Source of the DNA: Flavobacterium hydrophilum
Lineage (GTDB): Bacteria > Bacteroidota > Bacteroidia > Flavobacteriales > Flavobacteriaceae
Length of the DNA stretch: 64,000 bases
Reading direction: 5' to 3'
Assembly: GCF_003202405.1 (NCBI RefSeq)
Contig: NZ_QJHL01000002.1
Location: forward strand, 372,001 to 436,000
The notes beneath the pieces were generated by a model. The model saw nothing but the letters and a program-made list of their open reading frames with translations. It was not told where the DNA came from and made no database searches. This document shows positions 1 through 8,846 of the stretch, in pieces. The position numbers and the translations under genes were made by a program. Each line of letters opens with the position of its first letter. Positions within the stretch are counted from its first letter, which is position 1.

Positions 1-79
1 CGCGAACCAGTTTGTGTTCATCTGTTAGTAAATCATCAAGATTGTAATAATCCGGGGCTTGAAATAAATCAGGTTTCAT
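1..79 (-). CDS. Acyl-CoA dehydrogenase family protein, N-terminus only (partial)
   Basis: A reverse-strand ATG at 79 opens a reading frame that is still open at the window edge. The visible 26 residues begin MKPDLFQAPDYYNLDDLL and continue with TDEHKLVR. This start is typical of flavobacterial acyl-CoA dehydrogenases of the glutaryl-CoA dehydrogenase type, FAD enzymes that oxidise acyl-CoA thioesters. Only the N-terminal helix is visible, so no catalytic residue can be checked. The assignment rests on recognition of this N-terminus. A -7-like box lies 22 bases upstream. Confidence 0.6.
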   Translation of the reverse strand, partial: MKPDLFQAPDYYNLDDLLTDEHKLVR

Positions 80-100
80 GGTACGATAGTTTTATTGTTA

Positions 101-127
101 CAAATCTACATAAAGAAATATAACAAA
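101..127 (-). promoter_or_regulatory. Candidate promoter of the acyl-CoA dehydrogenase gene
   Basis: On the minus strand TAGATTTG (101-108) matches the Bacteroidota -7 box TAnnTTTG, and TTTG (124-127) lies 15 bases upstream as a possible -33 box. The spacer is slightly shorter than the usual 17-23, so only the -7 box is convincing. Confidence 0.35.
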
Positions 128-251
128 ACTAATAGTTAATGTTGTAAAAATTAATTTAAAATAAAACTATCCAACTTCTTTAGAGGTTGACAAGTAAGTA
201 AATAAGATTTTTTAATGGATTTTGAATCACATGGCGATTAAAAATGAAGGA

Positions 252-959
252 TTACATTTTGAGGTAAAAATCTTTTGTCAATTCAATATATTCCGGTGTA
301 TACACATGTCGGTCGATTTCAATAACCAATTCATTGATTTCAGCTTCCTGATTTTCATTTCTGCTAAAAGCGAGTAAACTTCTTTTAATTTCTGAAGTTG
401 GAGTTCCCTTTACGCGTGTAATTTTGGCTGGATATAATTCAGATTCTTTGGCTAAAGCAATAAAGCTTTTTTCTTCTTTGAATGGAAGAATTATAGCAAA
501 TATTCCGTTTTCAGATAGGAATAAATCAGCAGCTTCAATCAAATCTTCAAAAGGCATAGCGTCCTGAAAACGTGCCAAATCACGTTGTTCGTTTGATGTT
601 TTATAATCTTCGGAATAAAAGGGCGGATTGGAAACAATCAAATCGTATTCGTCTTCCGGTTCGTCAATAAATTCATCTAATCCTGCATGAAAGCAGAATA
701 AACGATCCCCCCAGGGAGAATTTTCAAAATTTTCTACTGCTTGTTCGTAGGCATCTTCATCAATTTCAAGTGCATCGATTTGCTCTGCATGCGTTCGCTG
801 AGCAAGCATTAGAGCAATAATTCCAGTTCCTGCGCCAATGTCTAAAATACTAAACGGATTATTAGAAATTGGAGCCCACGCACCCAATAAAACACCATCT
901 GTTCCAACTTTCATAGCGGTTTTATCTTGTTTAACAGAAAATTGTTTGAACTGGAACAT
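252..959 (-). CDS. trmN6: tRNA1(Val) (adenine(37)-N6)-methyltransferase
   Basis: Probable TrmN6 (YfiC family), which N6-methylates adenine 37 of tRNA-Val using S-adenosylmethionine in the cytoplasm. At 235 residues it has the family's size. The N-terminus carries the VGTDGVLLGAW segment (18-28), then the SAM-binding motif ILDIGAGTG (38-46) and the adenine-N6 catalytic motif NPPF (111-114). NPPF excludes cytosine and C5 methylases and fits an N6-adenine enzyme. It is transcribed in the same direction as rimM and rpsP, 78 bases upstream, so a translation-related run of genes is likely. The substrate is inferred from family, not shown. Confidence 0.85.
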   Translation of the reverse strand: MFQFKQFSVKQDKTAMKVGTDGVLLGAWAPISNNPFSILDIGAGTGIIALMLAQRTHAEQIDALEIDEDAYEQAVENFENSPWGDRLFCFHAGLDEFIDEPEDEYDLIVSNPPFYSEDYKTSNEQRDLARFQDAMPFEDLIEAADLFLSENGIFAIILPFKEEKSFIALAKESELYPAKITRVKGTPTSEIKRSLLAFSRNENQEAEINELVIEIDRHVYTPEYIELTKDFYLKM

Positions 960-1037
960 TTTTTATTGTTTGAATTTAATATAGAGGATTTTTAATTTGT
1001 CTAAAAATACCAACAATCTAAGAAGTCTAAAATCTAA

Positions 1038-1562
1038 TTATAAGTACATTTCCACCAATCCTTCTGGCAGATTCATGATAACTTTTTTATTGTCACGATC
1101 AATTTTTACCAGAAAATGGTCAATCATCGGAACTAGTATTTCAACTTCACCATTCAGAACTTCAAAAAGTGGCTGGGCAGAAGAATCATTAACAGAAGTT
1201 ATTTTTCCGAAAACGCCTAAACGCTGATCTTCGATTTCGAAACCGATAACTTCGTGGAAATAGAATTTGTTGCCCGAAAGTTTTGGCAACATGGTTAAAG
1301 GAAGATAAACAGCATTGCCAATTAAAGCATCTGCATCTTCTTCAGTATTAGTATCTTCAAAACGAACTCTGAGAAAGTCGTTTTTGTGCAATGAACTTGT
1401 TTCAATAAAAAAAGGAACCAGATGTTTGTTGTGATCAACAAACACTGATTCCAGATTTTCGTATAACTCAGGTTCGTCTGTGTCTAAATAGATCAGAACT
1501 TCACCTTTGAAACTAAATTTTTTAGCGATTTTACCTAAATAAAAACATTCTTCTTTACGCAT
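1038..1562 (-). CDS. rimM: Ribosome maturation factor RimM
   Basis: RimM assists late 30S subunit assembly by binding ribosomal protein S19 near the 16S rRNA 3' domain. The 174-residue length is normal. The N-terminal half has the RimM beta-barrel pattern (YLGKIAKKFSFKGEVLIYLD, 8-27) and the C-terminal half a PRC-barrel-like segment ending in the characteristic ILVPMIDHFLVKID and LPEGL. It begins 15 bases after the rpsP stop on the same strand, the common S16-RimM gene pair, so co-transcription is expected. Confidence 0.95.
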   Translation of the reverse strand: MRKEECFYLGKIAKKFSFKGEVLIYLDTDEPELYENLESVFVDHNKHLVPFFIETSSLHKNDFLRVRFEDTNTEEDADALIGNAVYLPLTMLPKLSGNKFYFHEVIGFEIEDQRLGVFGKITSVNDSSAQPLFEVLNGEVEILVPMIDHFLVKIDRDNKKVIMNLPEGLVEMYL

Positions 1563-1577
1563 TATCGCTAGCTAAAA

Positions 1578-2150
1578 TTATGCTTCAGTTGTTTCGTTAT
1601 TCTCTTCAGCAGCAGGAGCTTCTTCAGTAGCAGCTTCCGCTTCAACCTCAGCAACTTCTTCTTCAACTGCAGGAGTTGCAGCAGCGATAGCGTCAGCTTC
1701 AGCCTGAGCTGCAGCAGCTAAACGTTTAGCATTAACTTCTTGCTCAGCTTTAAAAGCTTTAGCTTTAGCATCAGCTTGCGCTTTTGTTAAACCGTCTTTT
1801 TTAGCATCAACTTTTCCAGCTTTAGCTTCTAACCAGGCAGCTAATTTTGCATCAGCTTGTTCCTGAGTTAAAGCTCCTTTACGAATACCTCCATCAAGGT
1901 GGTGTTTCAATAAAGCTCCTTTGTAAGAAAGGATAGCTCTGGCAGTATCAGTTGGTTGTGCACCATTGTGTAACCATTTTACAGCGCTATCAAGGTTTAA
2001 GTCGATAGTTGCAGGGTTAGTGTTTGGATTGTAAGTACCGATTTTCTCTAAGTATTTACCATCTCTTTTTGAGCGTGCATCTGCAGCTACAACCCAGTAA
2101 AAAGGTTTTCCTTTTTTACCGTGTCTTTGTAATCTAATTTTTACTGACAT
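1578..2150 (-). CDS. rpsP: 30S ribosomal protein S16 with long acidic, alanine-rich tail
   Basis: Small-subunit protein S16, needed for 30S assembly. The first roughly 80 residues are the conserved core, starting MSVKIRLQRHGKKGKPFYWV. Residues from about 85 to 190 form a low-complexity extension, first Lys/Ala-rich (repeats of KAQADAKAKA type) and then Glu/Ala-rich. Typical bacterial S16 is 80-100 residues; long tails of this kind are common in Bacteroidota. rimM follows at 15 bases. The TATCTTTG -7 box at 2200-2207 is about 50 bases upstream of the start. Confidence 0.96.
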   Translation of the reverse strand: MSVKIRLQRHGKKGKPFYWVVAADARSKRDGKYLEKIGTYNPNTNPATIDLNLDSAVKWLHNGAQPTDTARAILSYKGALLKHHLDGGIRKGALTQEQADAKLAAWLEAKAGKVDAKKDGLTKAQADAKAKAFKAEQEVNAKRLAAAAQAEADAIAAATPAVEEEVAEVEAEAATEEAPAAEENNETTEA

Positions 2151-2199
2151 AATCGTATGATTAAATTTTGAGGTACTCGACCTCTGTTAATTAAGGGCG

Positions 2200-2207
2200 C
2201 AAAGATA
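2200..2207 (-). promoter_or_regulatory. -7 box of the rpsP-rimM promoter
   Basis: On the minus strand this is TATCTTTG, a full match to TAnnTTTG, followed by GCGCCC. TTGACA lies 10 bases upstream of the box, closer than the usual -33 spacing, so the upstream element is uncertain. The rpsP start is 50 bases downstream. Confidence 0.5.
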
Positions 2208-2568
2208 AACTTTTTTTGTCAATTGTACGTTGAAAACCATATTAAATATGTTTAAGATGATTTTTTCTTAAAGTTTCGTTTTTTGATTTCAATAATTTGC
2301 TAAAATAAGATCTGTCCTTCAATTTTATTTATGAAATTATTGCAGTGACTTTTAAATTCAGTGCTGTAAATAAAGGTAAAAGCGATCCAATAACACCAAA
2401 AGTAGTTTTTACAGAAAATGTTTTTTATAAAGTGATGGGTAAGTATGTTTAGGCAATCTCTAATAACTTTTAGAATTTGTTGGACTCTGGTTCTGTTGAT
2501 TCTTTTGAAAAAAATCAAAATAAAAGCATAAATAAACTAATATATAGTAGATTACAGAAAAATAAGAC
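2208..2568. other. Gene-free divergent intergenic region
   Basis: This lies between the divergently transcribed rpsP and RNA-binding protein genes. It is AT-rich. I see no convincing gene, RNA or repeat beyond the two promoter boxes at its ends. A 72-codon open frame at 2300-2518 has low-complexity, unfamiliar composition and was not accepted. Confidence 0.5.
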
Positions 2569-2576
2569 TACATTTG
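2569..2576 (+). promoter_or_regulatory. -7 box of the RRM protein gene
   Basis: TACATTTG matches TAnnTTTG and ends 24 bases before the ATG at 2601, giving a short leader of about 18 bases. No clear -33 element is seen. Confidence 0.45.
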
Positions 2577-2600
2577 CTACATTATCATAAATAAGTACAT

Positions 2601-2951
2601 ATGAACATTTTTGTTGGAAGCCTTCCATTCAGTATTGAGGAAGCAGATTTAAGAGAGTCTTTCGAGGCTTACGGAGCAGTAGATTCAGTTAAAATCATAA
2701 CTGATAAATTTACTGGAAGAAGCAAAGGATTTGGTTTTGTTGAAATGCCAAATGATGCGGAAGCTCAAAAAGCAATTGATGAATTGAACGGAGCAACTGT
2801 TCAGGGTCGTACAATTGTGGTTAATAAATCTGAACCAAAACCTGAAGGTGAAAGAAGAAGCTTCAATAACAACCGTGGAGGTGATTCTCGCGGAGGTTAC
2901 GGAAACAGCCGTGGTGGAAATGACCGTGGTGGAAACAGAGGAGGATATTAA
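2601..2951 (+). CDS. Single-RRM RNA-binding protein with glycine/arginine-rich tail
   Basis: A small RNA chaperone-like protein of 116 residues. One RRM fold covers residues 1-78, with RNP2 IFVGSLP (3-9) and RNP1 SKGFGFVEM (41-49); the aromatic residues that stack on RNA are kept. The tail (about 85-116) is an Arg/Gly/Asn-rich disordered segment with repeated RGG. Such proteins occur in Bacteroidota and cyanobacteria and are often cold- or stress-responsive. That role is family knowledge, not shown here. It is monocistronic: it has its own -7 box and a strong terminator 20 bases after the stop. Confidence 0.9.
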   Translation: MNIFVGSLPFSIEEADLRESFEAYGAVDSVKIITDKFTGRSKGFGFVEMPNDAEAQKAIDELNGATVQGRTIVVNKSEPKPEGERRSFNNNRGGDSRGGYGNSRGGNDRGGNRGGY

Positions 2952-2971
2952 TATTTTTTTCTAAATATAAC

Positions 2972-3003
2972 AAAAGGGATCAACGAAAGTTGATCCCTTT
3001 TTT
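2972..3003 (+). terminator. Intrinsic terminator of the RRM protein gene
   Basis: The arms AAAAGGGATCAAC and GTTGATCCCTTTT enclose a GAAA tetraloop and run into a T tract. It sits 20 bases after the stop codon. The left arm's A run means it could also work for leuB transcripts on the other strand. Confidence 0.9.
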
Positions 3004-3020
3004 GTTTAAAGTTTTATTTG

Positions 3021-3050
3021 TTTCAGGTTTCACGTTCCAACAACCTGAAA
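3021..3050 (-). terminator. Hairpin downstream of leuB
   Basis: The arms TTTCAGGTT and AACCTGAAA are 12 bases apart, and the surrounding sequence repeats TGAAAC/GAAATC words. It lies 24 bases past the leuB stop. The T tract on the minus strand is weak, so it may be a repeat remnant rather than a terminator. Confidence 0.4.
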
Positions 3051-3073
3051 CTTGAAATCTGAAACAAAATAAA

Positions 3074-4129
3074 TTATATGTTAGCAGCCAACCAGTCACC
3101 TACTTCTTTGGTACCGTATGCTTTGCCGCCATCAGCCAAATCTTCAGTAACTACTCCGGCTTCTAAAGCTTTGTTTACAGCATCTCTCATTGCTTTTCCT
3201 TCTTCCATCAATCCGAAGTTTTCGAACATCATAGCAGCAGATAAAACAGTAGCCATTGGGTTAGCAATATTCAATCCTGTAGCTTGTGGGTAAGAACCGT
3301 GGATAGGCTCAAACAAAGATACTTCAGCTCCCATGGATGCAGAAGGCATTAATCCCATTGAACCGGAAATTACAGAAGCTTCATCTGTTAAGATATCTCC
3401 AAATAAGTTTTCAGTAATCAATACATCATAAGAGTTTGGCCATTGTACCAAACGCATCGCTACAGCATCAACAAATTCGTAAGAAACCGTAACTTCAGGA
3501 TAATCTTTTTCCATTGCCTGAACAGTTTCTCTCCACAAACGTGAAGTTTCCATAACGTTTGCTTTGTCAACGCAACATAATTTTTTTGAACGTGTCATGG
3601 CTAATTCGAAACCTTTTTTAGCTAAACGCTGTACTTCTGCTCTTGTGTAAACACAGTTGTCAAAAGCAGTGTCGCCATTGTCTTTTCTTCCTTTTTCGCC
3701 AAAGTAAATTCCGCCAGTTAATTCTCTTAAGAAAACTAAATCAGTTCCTTCGATTCTTTCTCTTTTTAATGGAGATTTATCCAATAAAGACGGGAATGTA
3801 AAAGTTGGTCTTACGTTTGCGAACAAACCTAATGCTTTACGCATTTTTAACAAACCTTGTTCTGGTCTTACTGGTGCAGAAGGATCGTTATCGTATTTTG
3901 GGTGGCCAATTGCTCCAAAAAGAACTGCATCAGCATTTTTACAAATTTCATGTGTCGCATCCGGATAAGGTTCACCTACTGCATCAATTGCAGCAGCACC
4001 GGTTAAAGCTGGTTTCCATGTAATTTCATGTCCAAATTTTTGTGCAACAGCATCTGATACTTTTACTGCCTGATCAATTACTTCTGGTCCGATTCCGTCT
4101 CCGGCTAAAAGGGCTATGTTAAATTTCAT
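3074..4129 (-). CDS. leuB: 3-isopropylmalate dehydrogenase
   Basis: LeuB oxidatively decarboxylates 3-isopropylmalate with NAD+ to give the leucine precursor 4-methyl-2-oxopentanoate. The 351-residue protein starts [17 protein letters not shown], the nucleotide-binding N-terminus of the family. It has [21 protein letters not shown], the region that sets substrate choice, and the C-terminal [10 protein letters not shown] and FEPIHGSYP motifs of decarboxylating dehydrogenases. It is the last gene of the minus-strand leu cluster, 54 bases after the synthase gene. Confidence 0.96.
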   Translation of the reverse strand: MKFNIALLAGDGIGPEVIDQAVKVSDAVAQKFGHEITWKPALTGAAAIDAVGEPYPDATHEICKNADAVLFGAIGHPKYDNDPSAPVRPEQGLLKMRKALGLFANVRPTFTFPSLLDKSPLKRERIEGTDLVFLRELTGGIYFGEKGRKDNGDTAFDNCVYTRAEVQRLAKKGFELAMTRSKKLCCVDKANVMETSRLWRETVQAMEKDYPEVTVSYEFVDAVAMRLVQWPNSYDVLITENLFGDILTDEASVISGSMGLMPSASMGAEVSLFEPIHGSYPQATGLNIANPMATVLSAAMMFENFGLMEEGKAMRDAVNKALEAGVVTEDLADGGKAYGTKEVGDWLAANI

Positions 4130-4183
4130 TTTATTGATATTATGGGTTTATTTACTATTTTGATTGTTTATTTTATTTCAGTT

Positions 4184-5707
4184 TTACTGCGTAATAACAT
4201 TAAGCATTTTTTGAGTTGCAATAATGGCTGCAACAGTCTGATCCGAATCTAATCCGCGGGTTTTGAATTCTTTTCCGTTGTTTACCCATGTAATGATGGT
4301 TTCGCATAAAGCATCTGAACTACTTCCGGGAGGAATTCTAACGGCGTAATCAATTAATTTTGGAAGCGTTAATTTTTTGCTCTTGTAAATTTTAGTAAGT
4401 GCATTCATGAAAGCATCAAACTGACCATCACCTTGCGCATTTTCTTCAATTATTTCTCCATCAAACTTTAAACACAAAGTAGTTGATGGGCGCATTCCTT
4501 TTGAATGGACTAATATATAAGATTCGATTTTAATTTTCTCTTCGTAGGTGTGACTGTCCAAAACATCCGAAATAATGTATGGAAGATCTTCTTTGGTAAC
4601 AGTTTCTTTTTTATCACCCAATTCAATAATTCTTTGGGTAACCAATTTCAAATCTTCCTGATTTAATTTCAATCCTAACTCCTGAAGATTTTTTTCGATA
4701 TTGGCTTTTCCGGAAGTTTTTCCAAGGGCATATTTTCTTTTTCTTCCGAAACGTTCCGGAAGTAAGTCATTAAAATATAAATTATTTTTGTTGTCACCAT
4801 CTGCGTGAATTCCGGCTGTCTGCGTAAAAACATTATCACCTACAATTGGTTTATTGGCTGGAATTCTATAGCCTGTAAATGTTTCAACCAATTTGCTTAC
4901 AGAGTATAATGAGGTTTCTTTAATATTGATTGTAAAATCCGGCATAAAATCATTTATAACGGCAACTGTGCTTTCAAGTGGTGCATTTCCGGCGCGTTCT
5001 CCCATTCCGTTCACTGTTACGTGAAGACCTTTTATGCCTGCTTTTATGGCTTCCATAACATTGGCTACACTTAAGTCGTAATCGTTATGAGCGTGAAAGT
5101 CAAAATGAGTATTTGGATATTTTGCTGTGATGGTCGAAATAAATTCAAAAGCCTGTGAAGGAATCAATACGCCAAGTGTGTCCGGAAGTAATATTCTTTT
5201 TACAGGTTGCTGCGTTAAAAAATCTAGATATTGAAAAACATATTCTGGGGAATTACGCATTCCGTTACTCCAGTCTTCCAGATAAACATTGGTTTCAATG
5301 TTATTCTCTTTTGCTAATGCAATAGCCTGAGCGATTTCAGAAAAGTGTTGTTCCGGTGTTTTTTTTAACTGATGTGTCAGGTGATTCAGAGAGCCTTTCG
5401 TTAGTAAATTCTGAACTTTAGCTCCTGATTTTTTCATCCATTCAATAGAAAGACCGCCATCAACAAAAGTCAAAACTTCTATTCGGCTGGTGTATCCTTT
5501 TTCTTCGGCCCAGGCCATAATTCCTTTTACGCCTTGAAATTCGCCTTCGCTGACACGTGCCGAAGCAATTTCGATTCTATCAATATTTAATTCTTCCAAC
5601 AATAATTGCGCAATGGTCAGTTTTTCTGCAGCAGAAAAAGATACTCCAGACGTTTGTTCACCGTCACGGAGTGTTGTATCCATTATTTCAATTTTTCTTT
5701 TTTCCAT
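4184..5707 (-). CDS. LeuA/CimA-type synthase (2-isopropylmalate or citramalate synthase family)
   Basis: This condenses acetyl-CoA with a 2-oxo acid at the head of leucine (2-oxoisovalerate) or isoleucine (pyruvate) synthesis. At 507 residues it has a TIM-barrel domain with the catalytic DTTLRDGEQ (10-18), the metal-binding HAHNDYD near residue 206 and NGMGERAGNA, then a C-terminal regulatory domain (about 370-507) with GxSSDAL, where feedback inhibitor binds in relatives. Family members split between LeuA and CimA and the sequence alone does not settle which. Its place between leuCD and leuB supports leucine, but LeuCD also serve the citramalate route. No other leuA is in the window. Confidence 0.85.
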   Translation of the reverse strand: MEKRKIEIMDTTLRDGEQTSGVSFSAAEKLTIAQLLLEELNIDRIEIASARVSEGEFQGVKGIMAWAEEKGYTSRIEVLTFVDGGLSIEWMKKSGAKVQNLLTKGSLNHLTHQLKKTPEQHFSEIAQAIALAKENNIETNVYLEDWSNGMRNSPEYVFQYLDFLTQQPVKRILLPDTLGVLIPSQAFEFISTITAKYPNTHFDFHAHNDYDLSVANVMEAIKAGIKGLHVTVNGMGERAGNAPLESTVAVINDFMPDFTINIKETSLYSVSKLVETFTGYRIPANKPIVGDNVFTQTAGIHADGDNKNNLYFNDLLPERFGRKRKYALGKTSGKANIEKNLQELGLKLNQEDLKLVTQRIIELGDKKETVTKEDLPYIISDVLDSHTYEEKIKIESYILVHSKGMRPSTTLCLKFDGEIIEENAQGDGQFDAFMNALTKIYKSKKLTLPKLIDYAVRIPPGSSSDALCETIITWVNNGKEFKTRGLDSDQTVAAIIATQKMLNVITQ

Positions 5708-5748
5708 ATTGATTTTTCTATATTTCTTTTGAAATTATAGTTGTTATT

Positions 5749-6540
5749 TTATAGTTTTCCTCTAACTTCATTTAATTTCATCGTCATTGAAAGGGCTGAA
5801 TTTTCTATCCAGTTATTGTATTCTTCAATTGCCTTTAATCTTAATGTTTCTTCCAGATAGCCTTCTTCGACCATTTGTTTGGAACCGGCAACTTTTGACC
5901 AGATTGCTATTTTTGATTTAAAATCCGAATCTGTATTAGTATAAACTTCATCCGAATTTATTTTTTCAATCGAATGAAAACCTGTTTCTTTTAATAATTG
6001 AGGTAAATCCTCGGCAATTTTATTATTCATTCCGGCATCTGCTCTCCACTTTAAAAAAGTTTTATAAAACTCCTGCATGCTTTGCGGAGGCAACGGATTC
6101 CAGATTAAATTGGTATGATCATAATCTAAAATTGAAATTTGTCCATTTGGCTTTAGTAATGATTTCATTTTTATTAAAGCTGCTTTCGGATTGCTTAACC
6201 ATTGCAATGTTCTGGCAGAAATAATAAGGTCAAATTTTATCTCAGGATTAAAATCAAATAAATCGACAGCAATTAATTCTAAGCTTGAAACAGATTGATA
6301 CGATTCTTTGCCGCTATTTATAGTGTTCTCGGTATTGTCTATTCCGACAACTTTACCTTCTTTACCAATATAGTTTGCAATATCTTTAGAAATTGAACCT
6401 GTTCCGCATCCAATATCCAGTACGGTAATTCCCGGTTCTAAAATTTGAACTAAATTTCTATAGTCTTTAGCTAAACTTCTGCTGTCAAATATTTTGGTGG
6501 CATTTTGTCCGTCTCTTTCAATGTGTTTATTGCCTTTCAT
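5749..6540 (-). CDS. Class I SAM-dependent methyltransferase inside the leu cluster
   Basis: A 263-residue small-molecule-type methyltransferase. Motif I is VLDIGCGTG (40-48), followed by an acidic loop VVGIDNTENT and a motif-IV-like LIISARTLQWLSNP, a methyltransferase-11 pattern. The pattern resembles trans-aconitate methyltransferase-like enzymes, including yeast Tmt1, which methylates 3-isopropylmalate, but the substrate cannot be read from the sequence. It lies between leuD (105 bases upstream, with a hairpin between) and the LeuA/CimA-type gene (41 bases downstream) on the same strand, so it is probably co-transcribed with leucine genes. The role in the pathway is inference. Confidence 0.75.
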   Translation of the reverse strand: MKGNKHIERDGQNATKIFDSRSLAKDYRNLVQILEPGITVLDIGCGTGSISKDIANYIGKEGKVVGIDNTENTINSGKESYQSVSSLELIAVDLFDFNPEIKFDLIISARTLQWLSNPKAALIKMKSLLKPNGQISILDYDHTNLIWNPLPPQSMQEFYKTFLKWRADAGMNNKIAEDLPQLLKETGFHSIEKINSDEVYTNTDSDFKSKIAIWSKVAGSKQMVEEGYLEETLRLKAIEEYNNWIENSALSMTMKLNEVRGKL

Positions 6541-6575
6541 CTCGATGAATTATTGAACTGCCGAAATTCATAAAA

Positions 6576-6632
6576 TTGTAAAAAGCAGTTACGAAGCTCA
6601 ACTTTAGAATTGAAGCTTGCGTAACTGCTTTT
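6576..6632 (-). terminator. Intra-operon intrinsic terminator after leuD
   Basis: The 13-base arms AAAAGCAGTTACG (6581-6593) and CGTAACTGCTTTT (6620-6632) pair perfectly, with further pairing of AGCTTCAA to TTGAGCT inside. On the minus strand the hairpin ends in a T run. It lies just after leuD (stop at 6646) and before the methyltransferase, so it should reduce read-through into the distal genes. Confidence 0.8.
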
Positions 6633-6645
6633 GAGTTGGTTGTGT

Positions 6646-7242
6646 TTAGTAAGGAAGTTTCTCAGCAAATGCCTGAATGTCTTCCTTAATATTTTGTAAA
6701 TAATCAATGTCATCAAAGCCATTGATCATGTTGTTCTTTTTGTATCCGTTGATGTCAAAAGATTCTTTTTGGCCAGTAGCCAATAAAGTAATAGTTTGTG
6801 CAGGAAGATTGATTTCTAATTCTGTTTTAGGATCAGCTTCGATTGCTTTGAAAATAGTTTCTGCAAATTCCGGGCTAACCTGAACCGGTAAAACACCAAT
6901 GTTTAAACAGTTTCCTTTAAAGATATCGGCAAAAAAAGAAGAAACTACAGCACGGAATCCGTAATCGTAAACTGCCCATGCAGCATGCTCACGAGAAGAT
7001 CCTGAGCCAAAGTTTTTTCCTCCAACAAGTATTTTTCCTGAATAAGTAGAGTCGTTTAAAACGAAATCTGCTTTTGGAGTATCGTCCCCATTGTATCTCC
7101 AGTCTCTAAAAAGATTGTCTCCAAAACCTTCACGTTTTGTAGCTTTTAAGAAACGAGCCGGGATAATTTGATCTGTATCTACGTTCTCAATTGGCAACGG
7201 CACTGCGCTGCTGGTAAGTATGTTAAATTTATCGTATGCCAT
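6646..7242 (-). CDS. leuD: 3-isopropylmalate dehydratase small subunit
   Basis: LeuD is the swivel domain that, with LeuC, isomerises 2-isopropylmalate to 3-isopropylmalate through isopropylmaleate. The 198-residue length is normal. It shows NVDTDQIIPARFLK, where the Asp-Thr-Asp segment faces the active site, and the conserved GKNFGSGSSREHAAWA loop that binds substrate carboxylates. It follows leuC by 114 bases on the same strand and is followed by a strong hairpin. Confidence 0.97.
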   Translation of the reverse strand: MAYDKFNILTSSAVPLPIENVDTDQIIPARFLKATKREGFGDNLFRDWRYNGDDTPKADFVLNDSTYSGKILVGGKNFGSGSSREHAAWAVYDYGFRAVVSSFFADIFKGNCLNIGVLPVQVSPEFAETIFKAIEADPKTELEINLPAQTITLLATGQKESFDINGYKKNNMINGFDDIDYLQNIKEDIQAFAEKLPY

Positions 7243-7356
7243 TTTAATTTTAGATTTTTGGATTTTAGATTTTAGATTTCACGAAAAAGAGAATCTATTT
7301 TAAACCTAAAAGCAATTTTGTTGAATTTTTGAAATTGTTATTGCAATTGTCATTGA

Positions 7357-8751
7357 CTAGAACAGCTCTCTTGGATCTGTCAGTTTTCCTGTAACGGCAG
7401 CTGCAGCAGCCATAATTGGACTTGCAAGAAGCGTTCTTGAACCAGGACCCTGGCGGCCTTCAAAGTTTCTGTTTGAAGTACTTACTGCATATTTTCCGGC
7501 AGGAACTTTATCATCGTTCATTGCTAAACATGCAGAACATCCCGGCTGACGCAATACGAAACCTGCTTCAGTTAAAATATCCAAAATACCTTCTTCTTTA
7601 ATCTGAGCTTCAACAACGTGAGAACCCGGAACTAACCAAGCAGTAACATTGTCTGCTTTTTTTCTTCCTTTTACAATTTCAGCAAAAGCTCTAAAATCTT
7701 CAATACGTCCGTTTGTACAGCTTCCTAAGAAAACATAGTCAATTGGTTTTCCAATCATAACGTCGTCTTCTTCAAAGCCCATATAAGCTAACGATTTTTT
7801 ATACGTTTCTTCACCGCCTTCAACCTGGTCAGCACTTGGAATATGTTTAGAGATACCGATTCCCATACCCGGGTTAGTACCATAAGTAATCATTGGTTCA
7901 ATATCTTCTGCTTTGATGTTTAATTCAGCATCAAAAACAGCATCAGCATCAGTTTTTAAAGTTTTCCAGTATTCAACTGCTTTAGTCCATGTTTCCCCTT
8001 TTGGAGCGTAAAGTCTTCCTTCAAGGAAATCAAAAGTAGTCTGGTCAGGAGCAATCATTCCTCCACGAGCACCCATTTCGATACTTAGGTTACAAACAGT
8101 CATACGGCCTTCCATTGTCATTTCTTCAAATACATTTCCTGCATATTCAGCAAAATATCCTGTACCTCCGGAAGTAGTCAATTGAGCGATAATGTAAAGA
8201 GCAACGTCTTTTGGTCCAACACCTTTGCTTAATTTACCATTTACATTGATACGCATTTTCTTTGGTTTAGGCTGCATAATACATTGAGTAGAAAGCACCA
8301 TTTCAACCTCAGAAGTTCCGATACCAAAGGCAATCGCTCCAAAAGCACCGTGAGTAGATGTGTGTGAATCTCCGCAAACAATAGTAGCACCTGGCAAAGT
8401 AATTCCATTTTCTGGACCAACTACGTGTACAATTCCATTTTTTTGATGACCTAATCCCCAGTGAGAAATTCCGTATTCTGCTGAATTGTCTTCTAATGCC
8501 TGCAATTGATTAGCAGAAAGCGCATCGGCAACTGGTAAATGCTGGTTTATTGTTGGTGTATTGTGATCTGCAGTTGCAAAAGTACGCTCAGGGTATAAAA
8601 CCTTAACGCCTCTGGCTTTTAATCCTAAAAAAGCAACAGGACTTGTAACTTCGTGAATGAAATGACGGTCAATAAAAAACACATCCGGTCCATCTTCAAT
8701 TTTACGCACAACGTGTGCATCCCATACTTTGTCAAATAATGTCTTACTCAT
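7357..8751 (-). CDS. leuC: 3-isopropylmalate dehydratase large subunit
   Basis: LeuC is the aconitase-superfamily subunit that holds a [4Fe-4S] cluster and forms the isomerase with LeuD. At 464 residues it has the expected length. The three cluster ligands are in place: Cys345 in GSCTNGR, and Cys405 and Cys408 in GCSAC. It also has the [13 protein letters not shown] motif of the family. It is the first gene of the minus-strand leu cluster, about 60 bases after a promoter-like sequence. Confidence 0.97.
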   Translation of the reverse strand: MSKTLFDKVWDAHVVRKIEDGPDVFFIDRHFIHEVTSPVAFLGLKARGVKVLYPERTFATADHNTPTINQHLPVADALSANQLQALEDNSAEYGISHWGLGHQKNGIVHVVGPENGITLPGATIVCGDSHTSTHGAFGAIAFGIGTSEVEMVLSTQCIMQPKPKKMRINVNGKLSKGVGPKDVALYIIAQLTTSGGTGYFAEYAGNVFEEMTMEGRMTVCNLSIEMGARGGMIAPDQTTFDFLEGRLYAPKGETWTKAVEYWKTLKTDADAVFDAELNIKAEDIEPMITYGTNPGMGIGISKHIPSADQVEGGEETYKKSLAYMGFEEDDVMIGKPIDYVFLGSCTNGRIEDFRAFAEIVKGRKKADNVTAWLVPGSHVVEAQIKEEGILDILTEAGFVLRQPGCSACLAMNDDKVPAGKYAVSTSNRNFEGRQGPGSRTLLASPIMAAAAAVTGKLTDPRELF

Positions 8752-8816
8752 TTTTTATTTTTTTTAATTGTAATTTCTATAATCACAGCATTATCCTGTT
8801 CATTATAATAGCAAAA

Positions 8817-8846
8817 CAAAAGTAAAAAAAGATACAAAGTCGTCAA
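8817..8846 (-). promoter_or_regulatory. Promoter of the leu operon
   Basis: On the minus strand TACTTTTG (8817-8824) fits TAnnTTTG, and TTGA (8843-8846) lies 18 bases upstream in the -33 position. This gives a leader of about 60 bases before leuC. I saw no attenuator-type peptide rich in leucine in that short leader. Confidence 0.55.

Noticed and set aside
2300..2518. 72-codon open frame on the minus strand between rpsP and the RRM gene
   Set aside because: Composition is that of AT-rich noncoding DNA (many Ile, Phe, Asn, Lys), with no motif, promoter box or partner gene.
8752..8816. Leader-peptide attenuator for the leu operon
   Set aside because: The leader is about 60 bases and I see no short Leu-rich frame or competing hairpins.
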